Below are positions 50,639 through 60,587 of a stretch of DNA of 64,000 nt, piece after piece. Each line of letters begins with the position of its first letter. The stretch's first letter is position 1. Below the pieces are notes generated by a model that saw only the letters and a list, made by a program, of their open reading frames with translations, was not told where the DNA came from and did not search any database. This stretch comes from Methylocapsa sp. D3K7 (GTDB taxonomy: Bacteria; Pseudomonadota; Alphaproteobacteria; Rhizobiales; Beijerinckiaceae), in contig NZ_CP123229.1 of assembly GCF_029855125.1 (NCBI RefSeq), positions 434,001 to 498,000 of the forward strand, written 5' to 3'. Position numbers and translations under genes: made by a program.

Positions 50639-51546
50639 AGGGCGCCGCTACCTTCGGCACAATCGCCGCCATTCTCCTCATTCTGGTCGTCGGTCTGGCT
50701 TCGGCATTCACGGTGGAGCAGACCGAGCAAGCAATCGTGTTGCGTTTTGGCGAGCCGGTCGCCGGGCGCGGTCTCATCACCACTCCGGGACTCCATTTCA
50801 AATATCCGTTTATCGAAAATGTCGTGTTTCTCGACAATCGTATCTTGGTGGTCGAGGCACCCAAACAGGAAGTGCTCGCATCCGACAACAACCGGCTCGA
50901 CGTCGATTCCTTCCTGCGCTACCGGATCGTCGATCCGCTCAAATTCTATCAGACGGTGGGTTCGCCCGACCGTGCGAACAATCAGCTGGGCTACATCCTT
51001 AATTCGGCGGTCCGCCGGGTGCTTGGCGAGGCGAACATGACGCAAATCGTGCGCGACAATCGCGCCGATCTCATGGTCAAGATCCGCGATCAGGTGAACC
51101 TTGAAGGTGGCCGCCTTGGCATCGCCGCTGTTGATGTGAGAATTCGCCGCGCCGATCTGCCACGGCAGATTTCGGAAAAAGTATTTAGCCGGATGCAGAG
51201 CGAGCGGGCGCGGGAGGCGGCGGAATACCGTGCGAAGGGCTCCGAAACCGCGCAAACGATCACTGCGACCGCCGACCGGGATGTCGTCGTGCTCCGCGGC
51301 AACGCCCAGCGTCAGGCGGACCAGACGCGCGGCGAAGGCGACGCGGAACGCAACCGGATTTTTGCCGAGGCTTACGGCAAGGACCCTGATTTCTTTGCCT
51401 TCTATCGCTCGATGCAAGCCTATGAAACGGGCTTGAAGAGCGGCGAAACGCGCATGGTCTTGAGTCCAAAATCGGATTTTTTCCGCTTTTTCGGCTCACC
51501 CAACGGCCAAGCGGCGACGCCTGCGCCGGTGGCTCCCCCCCGCTGA
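50635..51546 (+). CDS. hflC: FtsH protease modulator HflC
   Basis: This 303-residue partner of HflK has an N-terminal signal anchor (residues 5-25), VEQTEQAIVLRFGEPVAGRG, then a band 7 domain ending in coiled-coil helices (SERAREAAEYRAKGSETAQT) and YGKDPDFFAFYRSMQAYETG. It acts in the inner membrane facing the periplasm. Translationally coupled to hflK. The usual third gene, a DegP-like protease, is replaced here by an acyl-CoA dehydrogenase. Confidence 0.95.
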   Translation: MKGAATFGTIAAILLILVVGLASAFTVEQTEQAIVLRFGEPVAGRGLITTPGLHFKYPFIENVVFLDNRILVVEAPKQEVLASDNNRLDVDSFLRYRIVDPLKFYQTVGSPDRANNQLGYILNSAVRRVLGEANMTQIVRDNRADLMVKIRDQVNLEGGRLGIAAVDVRIRRADLPRQISEKVFSRMQSERAREAAEYRAKGSETAQTITATADRDVVVLRGNAQRQADQTRGEGDAERNRIFAEAYGKDPDFFAFYRSMQAYETGLKSGETRMVLSPKSDFFRFFGSPNGQAATPAPVAPPR

Positions 51547-51622
51547 GGATTTTACGCTCTAAAAGACTGTTGCGCTCCCGATCCGGCTTTTGGCTGGACG
51601 CCAGTGCAAGGGAGAACATGAG

Positions 51623-52822
51623 ATGGCCGATGAAGGCGAACGCGCCCGATCCTTCGCCTGGAACGACCCTTTCGATCTCGACGGCCAACTCACGGAAGAT
51701 GAAAAGCTCGTGCGGAACTCCGCCCGCGCTTTCGCGCAAGACTATCTCGCCCAGCGGGTGACCGAGGATTATCTCGAAGCACGTTTCGACCGTGAGATAC
51801 TGAGGCATATGGGCCGCCTTGGGCTGCTCGGTGCGACGCTTCCCCAACATTATGGCGGTGCCGGGATTGGCGAGGTTGCCTATGGGCTTGCCGCGCGCGA
51901 GATCGAGCGCGTCGATAGCGGCTATCGTTCGATGATGAGTGTGCAGTCATCACTCGTGATGCACGCGATCCACGCCTATGGCAGCGAGGAACAACGCCGC
52001 AAATATTTGCCAAAACTCGCGGCTGGCGAATGGATCGGCTGTTTTGGCCTCACCGAACCCGACGCAGGCTCCGATCCGCTATCGATGCGCAGCAAAGCCG
52101 AGAAACATAACGCGGGTTATCGCCTTACCGGCTGCAAAACCTGGATCACCAACAGCCCGGTTGCCGACACCCTTGTGGTCTTTGTCAAATCCAGCACGCA
52201 TCAAAATGCGATTCGTGGATTCATCCTCGACCGCGGGATGCAAGGATTGTCGACACCGGCGATTTCCCAAAAACTGTCGCTGCGCGCCTCGCCAACCGGC
52301 GAGATCATCATGGACGGCGTCGCCGTACCTGAAGAAAACATGTTGCCAGAGGGCTCTGGCCTGAAAGGTCCCTTTGGCTGTCTTAATCGCGCCCGTTACG
52401 GCATCTGCTGGGGTACGATGGGCGCGGCCGAAGCTTGTTTCGAAACGGCGCGGAGCTACGCGCTCGAGCGCCGGCAATTCGGCAAACCACTGGCCGCCAC
52501 TCAGCTCATTCAAAAAAAGCTGGCTGACATGCACACTGAAATTGCGCTTGGGCTGCAAGCCGCATTGCGGATCGGCCGGATGTTGGAAGCGGGAAAACTT
52601 GCCCCTGAAGCGATCTCGCTCGTCAAGCGCAACAATGCAGGCAAGGCACTCGACATTGCCCGCCTCGCCCGTGACATGTTGGGTGCCAACGGGATTTCCG
52701 CCGCCTACCCTGTCATGCGTCACCTCGCCAATCTCGAAACGGTGAACACTTACGAAGGCACGCACGATATTCACGCGCTCATTCTGGGGCGCGCGATCAC
52801 CGGCTTGCAGGCATTCACATAA
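51623..52822 (+). CDS. gcdH: Acyl-CoA dehydrogenase, glutaryl-CoA dehydrogenase type
   Basis: This 399-residue FAD enzyme probably oxidises and decarboxylates glutaryl-CoA to crotonyl-CoA in lysine/tryptophan or aromatic breakdown. It starts near [20 protein letters not shown], which is typical of Gcd[41 protein letters not shown] and the catalytic-base block [20 protein letters not shown] match the family. The ATG at 51623 follows GGGAGAACATGAG; Met at 51618 is out of frame. The substrate assignment rests on overall resemblance. Confidence 0.88.
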   Translation: MADEGERARSFAWNDPFDLDGQLTEDEKLVRNSARAFAQDYLAQRVTEDYLEARFDREILRHMGRLGLLGATLPQHYGGAGIGEVAYGLAAREIERVDSGYRSMMSVQSSLVMHAIHAYGSEEQRRKYLPKLAAGEWIGCFGLTEPDAGSDPLSMRSKAEKHNAGYRLTGCKTWITNSPVADTLVVFVKSSTHQNAIRGFILDRGMQGLSTPAISQKLSLRASPTGEIIMDGVAVPEENMLPEGSGLKGPFGCLNRARYGICWGTMGAAEACFETARSYALERRQFGKPLAATQLIQKKLADMHTEIALGLQAALRIGRMLEAGKLAPEAISLVKRNNAGKALDIARLARDMLGANGISAAYPVMRHLANLETVNTYEGTHDIHALILGRAITGLQAFT

Positions 52823-52965
52823 GTTTGTCCGGCTATATGTCCGGTTGGACATTTGCACGCCCAATTGCTTTAACTTGCCCGATCAGCACGGGTCCATGCC
52901 GCGCTATGTTTTGCCAGCTGGAACCCGCGTGAGGACGACAATTCATCATCGCGGAGGGCAAATGT

Positions 52966-54570
52966 ATGATTTCCACGATTCAGATATTGGTCTTGCTGCT
53001 GGCGGTGGTTGCGGTGGTCGCGGTCCTGGCGGACAGGCTCCAAATTCCTTCGGCGATTCTTCTGGTGTTGGCTGGGGTCGTATTGGCGCTCGTCCCAGGC
53101 TTGCCGACGCTGGAACTTGCTCCTGAGCTGGTGCTGCTTTTGGTGCTGCCGCCGGTCATATACGCCTCGGCAGTCGCCATGAGCTGGCGTGAGTTCCGTT
53201 TCAATCTGCGCCCGATCTCGCTGCTGGCCGTAGGTTGCGTCGTATTCACAACCACCGCCGTTGCCGCCGCAACTCATTTTGCCTTGGGGCTTGCATGGCC
53301 GGTTGGTTTCGTATTGGGTGCCATTGTTTCGCCGCCAGATGCCATAGCGCCGCTCTCGATCGCCCGCCGGATGCAGCTCCCAAGACGCATCCTGATCATC
53401 CTCGAAGGCGAAGGGCTCGCGAATGACGCGACCGCGCTCATTCTCTATCGCTTCGCTGTCGCCGCCGTGAGCGCCGGGGTTTTTTCGCCCGGTGAGGCAA
53501 CGGCAACGTTTGCTGCCATCGTCGGCGGCGAAATCGTCTGGGGCATTGGAGTGGGTTGGCTGACCTTGCGCCTGCGGCGCTGGATTCACGATCCACGAAT
53601 TGAGATCACCGTCTCGATTTTGGTGCCGTTCCTTGCCTATTGGCCACCCGAACATTTGGGGGGCTCCGGCGTGCTCGCCACCGTCACTGCCGGTCTCTAT
53701 ATCAGCTGGAATGGCCTCCGGCTGATTAGCGCCGCGACACGCCTCCAGGGCATTTTCTTTTGGGATTTGTTCATCTACCTCATCGAAGGCCTGGTATTTC
53801 TCATAACCGGCCTCCAAGCACGAACCCTGCTCGCCCGCATTGGCGACCATAATTTGTATGAGCTGGCGACCTCCGCCGCTCTGGTCACCACGGTGGTAAT
53901 CGTAACTCGCTTCGTCTGGATGTATCCGGCGACCTATCTTCCGCGTTGGCTGTATCCGCCGCTCAAACGTCGGGATCCAGCACCCCCTTGGCAATGGCCG
54001 TTCATTTTGGCTTTCACGGGTGTCCGCGGCATTGTCTCGCTGGCCGCTGCCCTCGCGATCCCGTTTGTAACGGCGAACGGGGCGCCGTTCCCCGACCGCG
54101 ATCTGATTCTCTTTCTAACGTTTTCCGTCATCCTCGTGACATTGGTCGGCCAAGGATTGATGCTGCCACGCCTTATCCGGGCTCTTTGCCTCGCTCATGC
54201 TGGGCGCCTTGAGCGGCGCGTCGACAAGCTCGCCGAACATACGGTCCGCCGGCATGGGATCGAAGCAGCCTTAAACAGACTTGAGGAGATCGCGTCGGAA
54301 CGAAAACTTTCCGAGGACGTGGTCGGTTCCCTTCACGCACGCCACAGCGACAGACTGACGCATATCGAGCATCGAATCGATGGCAATGATGGCCATAGGA
54401 AGCTCACCGAACTGCATGACGAGATAGAACTTCAGCTGATCACTGCCGAACGGCATTACATCAACGAACTTTATCGCGCCGGCGGACTGAAAGACGAGGC
54501 GCGGCGTCGAATCGAGCGGGAACTCGATCTTCGTGAAGTGGGTTTGTCAAATGAAATGGTCGAGGAATAA
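52966..54570 (+). CDS. CPA1-family Na+/H+ (or K+/H+) antiporter
   Basis: This is a 534-residue protein with about 12 membrane helices and a charged C-terminal coiled tail (from about residue 410). Signature blocks: PPDAIAPLSIARRMQLPRRI (the Asp is part of the ion site), ILEGEGLANDATALILYRFA (the ND pair) and FTGVRGIVSLAAALAIPFVT. The C-terminal tail has paired helices with many Glu, Arg and His, often regulatory. The start ATG 52966 follows GGAGGGCAAATGT. The transported ion cannot be fixed from the sequence. Confidence 0.92.
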   Translation: MISTIQILVLLLAVVAVVAVLADRLQIPSAILLVLAGVVLALVPGLPTLELAPELVLLLVLPPVIYASAVAMSWREFRFNLRPISLLAVGCVVFTTTAVAAATHFALGLAWPVGFVLGAIVSPPDAIAPLSIARRMQLPRRILIILEGEGLANDATALILYRFAVAAVSAGVFSPGEATATFAAIVGGEIVWGIGVGWLTLRLRRWIHDPRIEITVSILVPFLAYWPPEHLGGSGVLATVTAGLYISWNGLRLISAATRLQGIFFWDLFIYLIEGLVFLITGLQARTLLARIGDHNLYELATSAALVTTVVIVTRFVWMYPATYLPRWLYPPLKRRDPAPPWQWPFILAFTGVRGIVSLAAALAIPFVTANGAPFPDRDLILFLTFSVILVTLVGQGLMLPRLIRALCLAHAGRLERRVDKLAEHTVRRHGIEAALNRLEEIASERKLSEDVVGSLHARHSDRLTHIEHRIDGNDGHRKLTELHDEIELQLITAERHYINELYRAGGLKDEARRRIERELDLREVGLSNEMVEE

Positions 54571-54707
54571 CACACTGCGCCGCTCTGGCGGCTTGTTCCA
54601 CGCAGGCTGAACAAAGTGTCAGCCAAAGATTTCTTTGAAAGGCGATCCTTAGTTCATCCAAACATGCGAATTTTAAAACAACGCAGCACGATTACTCATA
54701 CTCTCCG

Positions 54708-55490
54708 TCAGTTTGGCTTCTTCCCGATCATATACAGATCCGAACATAGGGAGGGTCTAAGGCGCAAGGGATAATCCATCAATTTGGTCAGAGCCCTGAC
54801 CGCGGGATTGCGCGAATAATAACCTAGCCAGTTGCGGCCGAAAATTTCCACGTCATGAAGCTTCATATCGTTGGATATGTATATCAAATCTTCAACCACC
54901 GGCTCCCGTACATGACCTCGAAACTGTGGTTGCTCATACCAATGTTCCATCGAGCTCCAATTCCCCTTGCCGAGAGGGACGCTGATCCGTTTCCGCAAAT
55001 TCACGCTGTTTGGCACGCCCAAGATAAAGACGCCGCCTGGTTTCAGTTTGGCGACAACTTCGGCGAAAAGTTGCTTTGGGGAATTGTGCCAATGCTCCAT
55101 GCTATCGAAGGAAGTAATGATGTCGAAATAGCCCTCAAGGTCGCTAATTCCCTTAGCGATCACATCACGCGATACGACTTCCACGCCGCTGTCTCGGTGT
55201 AAATCTAAGATAGATTGTCCCCCTCCGACGTTGCTGTTGATAAAATCATTGAAGTCATCAACCAATACAGTCCGTCTGAACCCCAACGCGGCGCAACCGA
55301 TTGAAAATAACCCAACGCCACCACCGAGATCACAGATCTCGAGTTCGCCAGGCGGCTTTGGCTCTATGCCCTTCAAAGCGAGACCTACATGGTAGAATAT
55401 GCGAGGAATATCATTGACCTGTTCTACGACCAGCTCGATCGGATAACGATTGGCGGCCTTGGCTAACGCCTCATGTAAGTTGTTTTGCAT
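54708..55490 (-). CDS. Class I SAM-dependent methyltransferase
   Basis: This is a 260-residue protein with a Rossmann methyltransferase core: ELEICDLGGGVGLFSIGCAA (motif I), SFDSMEHWHNSPKQLFAEVV and KLKPGGVFILGVPNSVNLRK (motif III region). The C-terminal part resembles that of glycan- or lipid-modifying methyltransferases in polysaccharide clusters. The start ATG 55490 has GCGGAGGATCA in front; a 13-codon upstream extension was rejected. Stands alone between the antiporter and pyk; GC content is lower than average. The substrate is unknown. Confidence 0.8.
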   Translation of the reverse strand: MQNNLHEALAKAANRYPIELVVEQVNDIPRIFYHVGLALKGIEPKPPGELEICDLGGGVGLFSIGCAALGFRRTVLVDDFNDFINSNVGGGQSILDLHRDSGVEVVSRDVIAKGISDLEGYFDIITSFDSMEHWHNSPKQLFAEVVAKLKPGGVFILGVPNSVNLRKRISVPLGKGNWSSMEHWYEQPQFRGHVREPVVEDLIYISNDMKLHDVEIFGRNWLGYYSRNPAVRALTKLMDYPLRLRPSLCSDLYMIGKKPN

Positions 55491-55668
55491 TGATCCTCCG
55501 CAGGGGAGACTTTCAGTGAAGTTGAACATAGGATTGCAACTAACTTAACCTTTGTCGAGCGGATATTGCGCGAACATAACCAGATCGATCGTAATTGTTT
55601 CAGCCTGAAGATACTTTCCGAAATGGCAGAACGAAGAGAGAAGCAACGCACGCGCTCACCAACACTTC

Positions 55669-57102
55669 CTATTTTGAGTCCGCGTCAAGGACTGCGATTC
55701 GGACCATATTGGTTGCGCCAGGCGTCCCAAAGGGAACGCCCGCGACGATAATGACGCGTTCTTGCGCCTTCGCGAAACCCTCGCGTCCAGCGAATTTGCA
55801 AGCGCGTTTGGACATGTCGTCGACGTCATGCGCATCCTTTGTAACGACCGCGTGGACGCCCCAAACAAGCGCCAGGCGGCACGCCGTTTCACGGTTTGGT
55901 GTCAGAGCCAGAACAGGTGCTTCGGGCCTTTCGCGGGCGATGCGGAAAGCGGTCGCGCCTGAGGACGTCCAGGCAACAATTGCTTTCAAATCCAGCGTTT
56001 CGGCAAAGTAACGCGCGGCCACGGCAATCGCGATCGCATCAGCATTGGTTGCCTCTGGAGGAGCGCGCTGCGCATTGATGATGCTCCGGTAATAGGAGTC
56101 TCGCTCGACCTCCTCCGCGATTTTGTTCATCGTCGTGACAGCTTCCACCGGATACGCGCCCGTGGCGCTTTCCGCGGAAAGCATGATGGCATCGGCACCT
56201 TCGAAGACCGCCGTCGCAATATCCGAGACTTCGGCGCGCGTCGGAACAGGCGCCTTGATCATGGATTCAAGCATTTGTGTCGCTACGACCACAGGCTTGC
56301 CAAATCGGCGCGCCATGCGATTGATCCGCTTTTGCAAGCCAGGGACTTTTTCGAGCGGCATTTCAACCCCGAGATCGCCGCGGGCAACCATCAACGCGTC
56401 GGAAATCTCGACAACCTCGTCGAGCCGAGAAATTGCTTGCGGCTTTTCTATCTTTGACATCACGAGTGCCCTGCCCCTGGTCAACTTCTTGACCTCGGCG
56501 ACATCATCGGGTCGTTGCACGAAAGAGACGGCGACCCAATCCACTCCGGCCTCAAGCCCCGCCTCGAGATCGGCGCGATCCTTTTCGGTGATCGAAGACA
56601 CGGGTATTTCAGTATCCGGTAAACTTACACCCTTGCGGTTCGAGACCTCTCCCGCGACATCGACGGTCGCGACGGCACGTTTACCGTTGGTCTCCGTGAC
56701 ATGAAGACGGATCTTGCCATCATCGATAAGGATGGTGTCGGCGGCTTTCAGAGCAAGCAGAATCTCGTGATGCGGAAGGCAAACACGACTTTCATCACCG
56801 GGCACAGGGTTCGAATCAAAGATGAACTTGTCACCCTTGGCAAGTCTGACGACCCGGTTTTTAAAAGTGCCAATTCGGAGTTTCGGACCTTGAAGATCAA
56901 TCAGAATACCTATAGGGCGGCCGCATTCCTCTTGGAGAGCCCGGATCATTTCGACCTGATTGCGCATCTGATCATGCGAGGCATGACTCATATTGATACG
57001 AAAGAGGTCGGCGCCGGCATGAAACAAAGCCGAAACCATCGCCGGATTTGCCGATGCTGGCCCCAGGGTCGCAATGATTTTGCACCGGCGTAAGCGCCGC
57101 AT
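55669..57102 (-). CDS. pyk: Pyruvate kinase
   Basis: This 477-residue glycolytic enzyme makes pyruvate and ATP from phosphoenolpyruvate. It begins MRRLRRCKIIATLGPASANP, has INMSHASH, the active-site lysine block RALVMSKIEKPQAISRLDEV, GDLGVEMPLEKVPGLQKRIN and ATQMLESMIKAPVPTRAEVS, then a C-terminal allosteric domain ending AVLDADSK. It is followed upstream by the DUF1036 gene, an order conserved in Rhizobiales. Confidence 0.97.
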   Translation of the reverse strand: MRRLRRCKIIATLGPASANPAMVSALFHAGADLFRINMSHASHDQMRNQVEMIRALQEECGRPIGILIDLQGPKLRIGTFKNRVVRLAKGDKFIFDSNPVPGDESRVCLPHHEILLALKAADTILIDDGKIRLHVTETNGKRAVATVDVAGEVSNRKGVSLPDTEIPVSSITEKDRADLEAGLEAGVDWVAVSFVQRPDDVAEVKKLTRGRALVMSKIEKPQAISRLDEVVEISDALMVARGDLGVEMPLEKVPGLQKRINRMARRFGKPVVVATQMLESMIKAPVPTRAEVSDIATAVFEGADAIMLSAESATGAYPVEAVTTMNKIAEEVERDSYYRSIINAQRAPPEATNADAIAIAVAARYFAETLDLKAIVAWTSSGATAFRIARERPEAPVLALTPNRETACRLALVWGVHAVVTKDAHDVDDMSKRACKFAGREGFAKAQERVIIVAGVPFGTPGATNMVRIAVLDADSK

Positions 57103-57123
57103 TCTAGCCTCGCTCGGAGAAGA

Positions 57124-57555
57124 TCATGGGATCTGCGGAGTCTGCGCCGCGTCGGTCAGTTGAACAGTCCAGTTTTTTGAATCCTTACCTGTATCGACCT
57201 CGAAAAAGCCGCTTCGGTCAAAGCCCCGCACAAAACAATCTTCCCGGCCGATAATACGGAATTCGCGGTCGCGGGTGCACATGAAAGCCTTGCCCTTCCA
57301 TTCGCCGCCATGTTCATCCATTGCGTAGATGTAATAGAATTCTTCGGCCAGCGGCCCGCGCACCAGCGTTTCGCAACCACTTTCCTTTAAATTCCACCAG
57401 CCCTCGCTGATCCACGTCTCGCCGTCGGTATAGGCCAGCGCGACACTTACCCTGCTACTGGAATTGTTGCAGAGACGAAAATCCGCGCGGGCCGGCGCGA
57501 TGAAGCAACAAAGGAGAAAAATCGCGGTCGAGGCGGGGATAATAGCTTGTTTCAT
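57124..57555 (-). CDS. DUF1036 periplasmic protein
   Basis: This 143-residue secreted protein has a signal peptide at residues 1-24 (MKQAIIPASTAIFLLCCFIA, then PARA) and the DUF1036 body: DFRLCNNSSSRVSVALAYTD, EGWWNLKESGCETLVRGPLA and DCFVRGFDRSGFFEVDTG, with Cys residues likely to pair. The start ATG 57555 was chosen at the signal peptide; a frame extending to 57648 is less likely. It lies 21 bases upstream of pyk on the same strand. Function unknown. Confidence 0.88.
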   Translation of the reverse strand: MKQAIIPASTAIFLLCCFIAPARADFRLCNNSSSRVSVALAYTDGETWISEGWWNLKESGCETLVRGPLAEEFYYIYAMDEHGGEWKGKAFMCTRDREFRIIGREDCFVRGFDRSGFFEVDTGKDSKNWTVQLTDAAQTPQIP

Positions 57556-57663
57556 CAACGTCAAGGTCGTGGCTTTATCTTTAACTTTGTTTGACAAACC
57601 AGGGTCAGCGCTCAAGATGCTGCCCCGGCGGCTGACGGTGAACATCAATTGAACACTCCGGCC

Positions 57664-58725
57664 TCATAAGCGCTTCAAACTGGCATACACTTTGTCGTAA
57701 TCGTCGACCAGGCGCTCGACTGTGAAATAGCCAGATCCCGTCTTTGCTTTCATCCGCCATTCTCGCAGCGCTTCCTCGTCTTGCATGAGTTCGCGCAAAA
57801 CCTTGGCAAACTGATCTGGCCGGCCGGGCTCAACCAATTGGCCAGCTTCGCCATGACCGAGAAGCTCTGGTGTTCCGCCTACCGCGGTCGCTACGATCGC
57901 GCAACCCGCCTCTCGCGCTTCCGGAATCACAAGACAGCAAGGATCGGCATAAGAGGCCAATACGAAAATTTGCGACTGCCGCAACAAAGGCTGCGGCGCC
58001 TCGACGGGTCCAATGAAATGCGCTGACCCAGAGAGTCCAAGTTCCCCCGCCAATGCTTCCAGTTTCTCCCTATCCGGGCCTCCCCCAATAATATTGAGGT
58101 GCCAGTTTGGAAACTCCGGGAGAAGCAGGCGAAACGCGGCGAGGAGATCGTGGACGCCTTTTCGCGGATGCAAGCCGCAGACGGTAGTAATCGAAGGCGT
58201 GGCGAGCACAACATCGGTTGGAATACCAAAATTTTCGCGCGGCGAACCGTTGGGTCCATTGAGGACAACCGTAACCTGGTCCGGCTTGAATCCCCGGCTA
58301 AGAAGCAAATTCCGTTCGGCTTTGCTCACCGCAACAACGACGCGTCCGGCTCGCATGAGGATCGCATGGCGATCGAAAGAGTTGTGAACAGTCGTCACGA
58401 GCGGCACGCCGGTCAGCTTCGAGGCAAAATAACCGAAAACCGCGCTTGACATCATGTGCGCATGAATGACATCCGGCTTAAACTTCCGGCACAACCGCAC
58501 CAAGGCCGCGACACTGCGAGCGAGCGCCAAGGGACTGCTCTCTTGGCCTTGGCTTATCTCTGCGCGGTGCACGCCATGCGCATCGAGGAGCGTATCGTAA
58601 TGGCCCCCAGCGCTGGCGTAGACCACCTGATGTCCCTTTCGCACTTGTCCGCACGCCAAGTCGACAGCAACGTTGACATTCCCATTGCAATGCCGGCTAT
58701 GCTTGATCAGATGAAGAATATGCAT
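57664..58725 (-). CDS. GT4-family glycosyltransferase
   Basis: This 353-residue retaining glycosyltransferase has a GT-B fold. Blocks: MHILHLIKHSRHCNGNVNVA, KPDVIHAHMMSSAVFGYFAS (donor side), TTVCGLHPRKGVHDLLAAFR and ASYADPCCLVIPEAREAGCA with the C-terminal E-x7-E type nucleotide-sugar site. The start ATG 58725 has TGGAGAGGCG upstream; a 33-codon extension to 58824 was rejected. It probably acts in cell-surface polysaccharide or glycolipid synthesis; the sugars are unknown. Confidence 0.88.
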   Translation of the reverse strand: MHILHLIKHSRHCNGNVNVAVDLACGQVRKGHQVVYASAGGHYDTLLDAHGVHRAEISQGQESSPLALARSVAALVRLCRKFKPDVIHAHMMSSAVFGYFASKLTGVPLVTTVHNSFDRHAILMRAGRVVVAVSKAERNLLLSRGFKPDQVTVVLNGPNGSPRENFGIPTDVVLATPSITTVCGLHPRKGVHDLLAAFRLLLPEFPNWHLNIIGGGPDREKLEALAGELGLSGSAHFIGPVEAPQPLLRQSQIFVLASYADPCCLVIPEAREAGCAIVATAVGGTPELLGHGEAGQLVEPGRPDQFAKVLRELMQDEEALREWRMKAKTGSGYFTVERLVDDYDKVYASLKRL

Positions 58726-59315
58726 CGCCTCTCCAGAACCTTGGCCCGTGGATTCGTGTAATGACGCGGCCGGCATTTCCCGGTATCCTTCAAAAATACG
58801 GCGTCGGTCAACAATGTTGATCAAGAATAAAACAGGGCGTCCAATTTTCAGCTAACTATGCAAAGATCAAGCGCAAGATCAATATGTGAACATTATAGGG
58901 GCATGATCCAGAGTGCGGCATAGTATTCAATGCCATCCAGTGCAACGGCGATATTAGAGCGCGGCATTCCGCGGCATTTGGAAGCCCTCCACGAAAGTCC
59001 TTGCCGCCGCGTCCCCTCCAGGATTCTGGTCGAAATTCTTCTGACGCGAAGGAATACACCAATCCGTCGCAGGTTGGTCAAAGATTTGCTCGCATGGTTT
59101 GATTGGGAGAGTCTTTTCTGTTACCTACCTCGGTTCTGACAAGGCTATCCATGACACAATAGTCACAACCGCCTTTGGGGCGCGAGGATAGCAGCGTCGG
59201 CTTGCGCTTAATTTGTGCAGCCTTATAGTTGGTTGCCGTTTGGTTTGGCGCTCGCGGAAGCGGAGTAGCACAGTCGGGCACTAGGTTTATCCTTTTGTCA
59301 CGCAATACGAACAGC
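58726..59315. other. 590-base gap before the tRNA-Ser gene
   Basis: No supported gene is present. Short reading frames on both strands have no recognisable domain. The stretch is of mixed composition and borders the tRNA-Ser island. Confidence 0.55.
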
Positions 59316-60243
59316 GGAGGGGTGGCCGAGTGGTTGAAGGCGCACGCCTGGAAAGTGTGTATGCGGGAAACCGTATCGCGGGTTCGAATCCCGCTCCCTC
59401 CGCCAATTCAGAACAGAACTGCGAACGCCGGGCGTAGCCGATTTTACGCCCGAGGCGGCGGCAAGGGTTCTGAGCAGATCGCCCTTCGATCCCATGATGT
59501 GGACTTCGCCGTCCGCGACCTCGACGCGCTGGGCGAGCGCGCGGAGATGATCGCGGCGATAGCCGCCGCCTTCGATCCTGATCCGCTCGCGGGCCGTCCT
59601 CGCAAACTTTTGGACCATGGCGGGCGTGATTGCCTTTTGCCCCGCGCTTTCCGTCATGGCTTGGGCGTGATCGGCGTCGGCTTGGGCCTGATCGCGGATC
59701 GCCTTGAGGACGGTGATTCGCTCCTTGAGCGCCGGATCGTCCAGATCGGCGACGCCGGTCTCGATGGCGTCATAGAGCCGCTTCAGCCGCAATTCTGTTT
59801 CGGCCGCCCGCTTGTTCAGTTCGGCGATATGCTCGCGCCTGCGTTCGGTGCGCTCCTGGCGGCGATCGAGGACTGAGGCCAGCACTTCTTCGAGCTGTTC
59901 CGGCTGTAGCAAGCGGTCCTCGATGTGGCCGGCGACAAGGTTGTCCAGCTTCTCCATCGAGATCGAGCGGCCCTTGCAGCCGGTCTCGCCCTGCCGGGCC
60001 TTTATCGAACACGTGTAATAGCGATAGCGGCCGCCCTTGCCGGTGCGCAGCGTCATGGCCCCGCCGCAATTGGCGCAAAAACAGATGCCAGTAAGGAGGG
60101 GACATAGGTTTCGACGAGCTGATAGCCGCGAAACTGACAGTAACCCTCGCCCTGTCGCTTCTGGTCCGGGATCGAGACATCATGCTCGGCCTGCCGGGCT
60201 GTCGAGATCGCAGGTAAAGGGCGGCGCGCAGTGGTACAGTCAT
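59298..60243 (-). pseudogene. Large serine recombinase, degraded (internal deletion and frameshifts)
   Basis: The C-terminal part (about 252 residues from 60056) has the recombinase zinc-ribbon CxC-x2-C (GICFCANCGG, CSIKARQGETGCKG) and the coiled-coil region. The N-terminal end at 60243 (TVPLRAALYL) matches the start of a serine resolvase domain but is frameshifted near 60213 (continuing QAEHDVSIPDQKRQGEGYCQ in another frame). Near 60100 it jumps to PLLTGICFCANC, so most of the resolvase domain (about 270 residues) is missing. The reading frame ends at 59298, after crossing the tRNA-Ser gene in antisense. Not functional as it stands. Confidence 0.85.
59316..59405 (+). tRNA. tRNA-Ser (anticodon GGA)
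   Basis: The 90-base gene has acceptor stem GGAGGGG with matching TCCCTCC, discriminator G and encoded CCA. It has the D-arm GTGGCCGAGTGGTTGAAGGC, anticodon loop with GGA in CTGGAAAGT, a long class II variable arm (GTATGCGGG/CCGTATC type) and T-arm GGGTTCGAATCCC. It is intact. It is the apparent attachment site of the island that follows. Confidence 0.97.
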
Positions 60244-60261
60244 ATCGTCAATCCCCTCAAA

Positions 60262-60510
60262 TCATCGGCCCGGCCCCAAGAACTCGTCGAACAGGTCGCG
60301 GAACCACGCCTCGAATACGTCGATTTCGGCGTCCGTGACCGGAACGCGCGCCGGCCAGTCGTCGGTGACGCGCCAAATCTCAAGGGCGTGCTTGGATGGC
60401 CGGCCGATGCGCGGCCAGGGTTCGATTTGAATGGAAAGATCGTCGGGGAGATCGCCGAGAGCGGCATTCTCGGGACGGGCATTTGTATTTCGGGTGCGCG
60501 GTTGAGTCAT
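60262..60510 (-). CDS. Small recombinase-associated hypothetical protein
   Basis: This 82-residue acidic protein has PWPRIGRPSKHALEIWRVTD and DAEIDVFEAWFRDLFDEFLG. It ends 18 bases upstream of the recombinase start, and a GAGGGGATTG element lies in between, so the two form a unit. I have seen similar small proteins beside large serine recombinases in Rhizobiales, but no function is known to me. Confidence 0.65.
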   Translation of the reverse strand: MTQPRTRNTNARPENAALGDLPDDLSIQIEPWPRIGRPSKHALEIWRVTDDWPARVPVTDAEIDVFEAWFRDLFDEFLGPGR

Positions 60511-60587
60511 GCCGACAGGATCGCGCGAACTGCCGACAAACAGAACGGCCCAATTCTACACCTGGGCACGTTCGGCGGCATCTCCCG

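Noticed and set aside
59298..59410. Protein-coding tail reading Arg-Asp-Ser-Asn-Pro-Arg-Tyr-Gly-Phe
   Set aside because: It is the antisense translation of tRNA-Ser, not a conserved protein domain.
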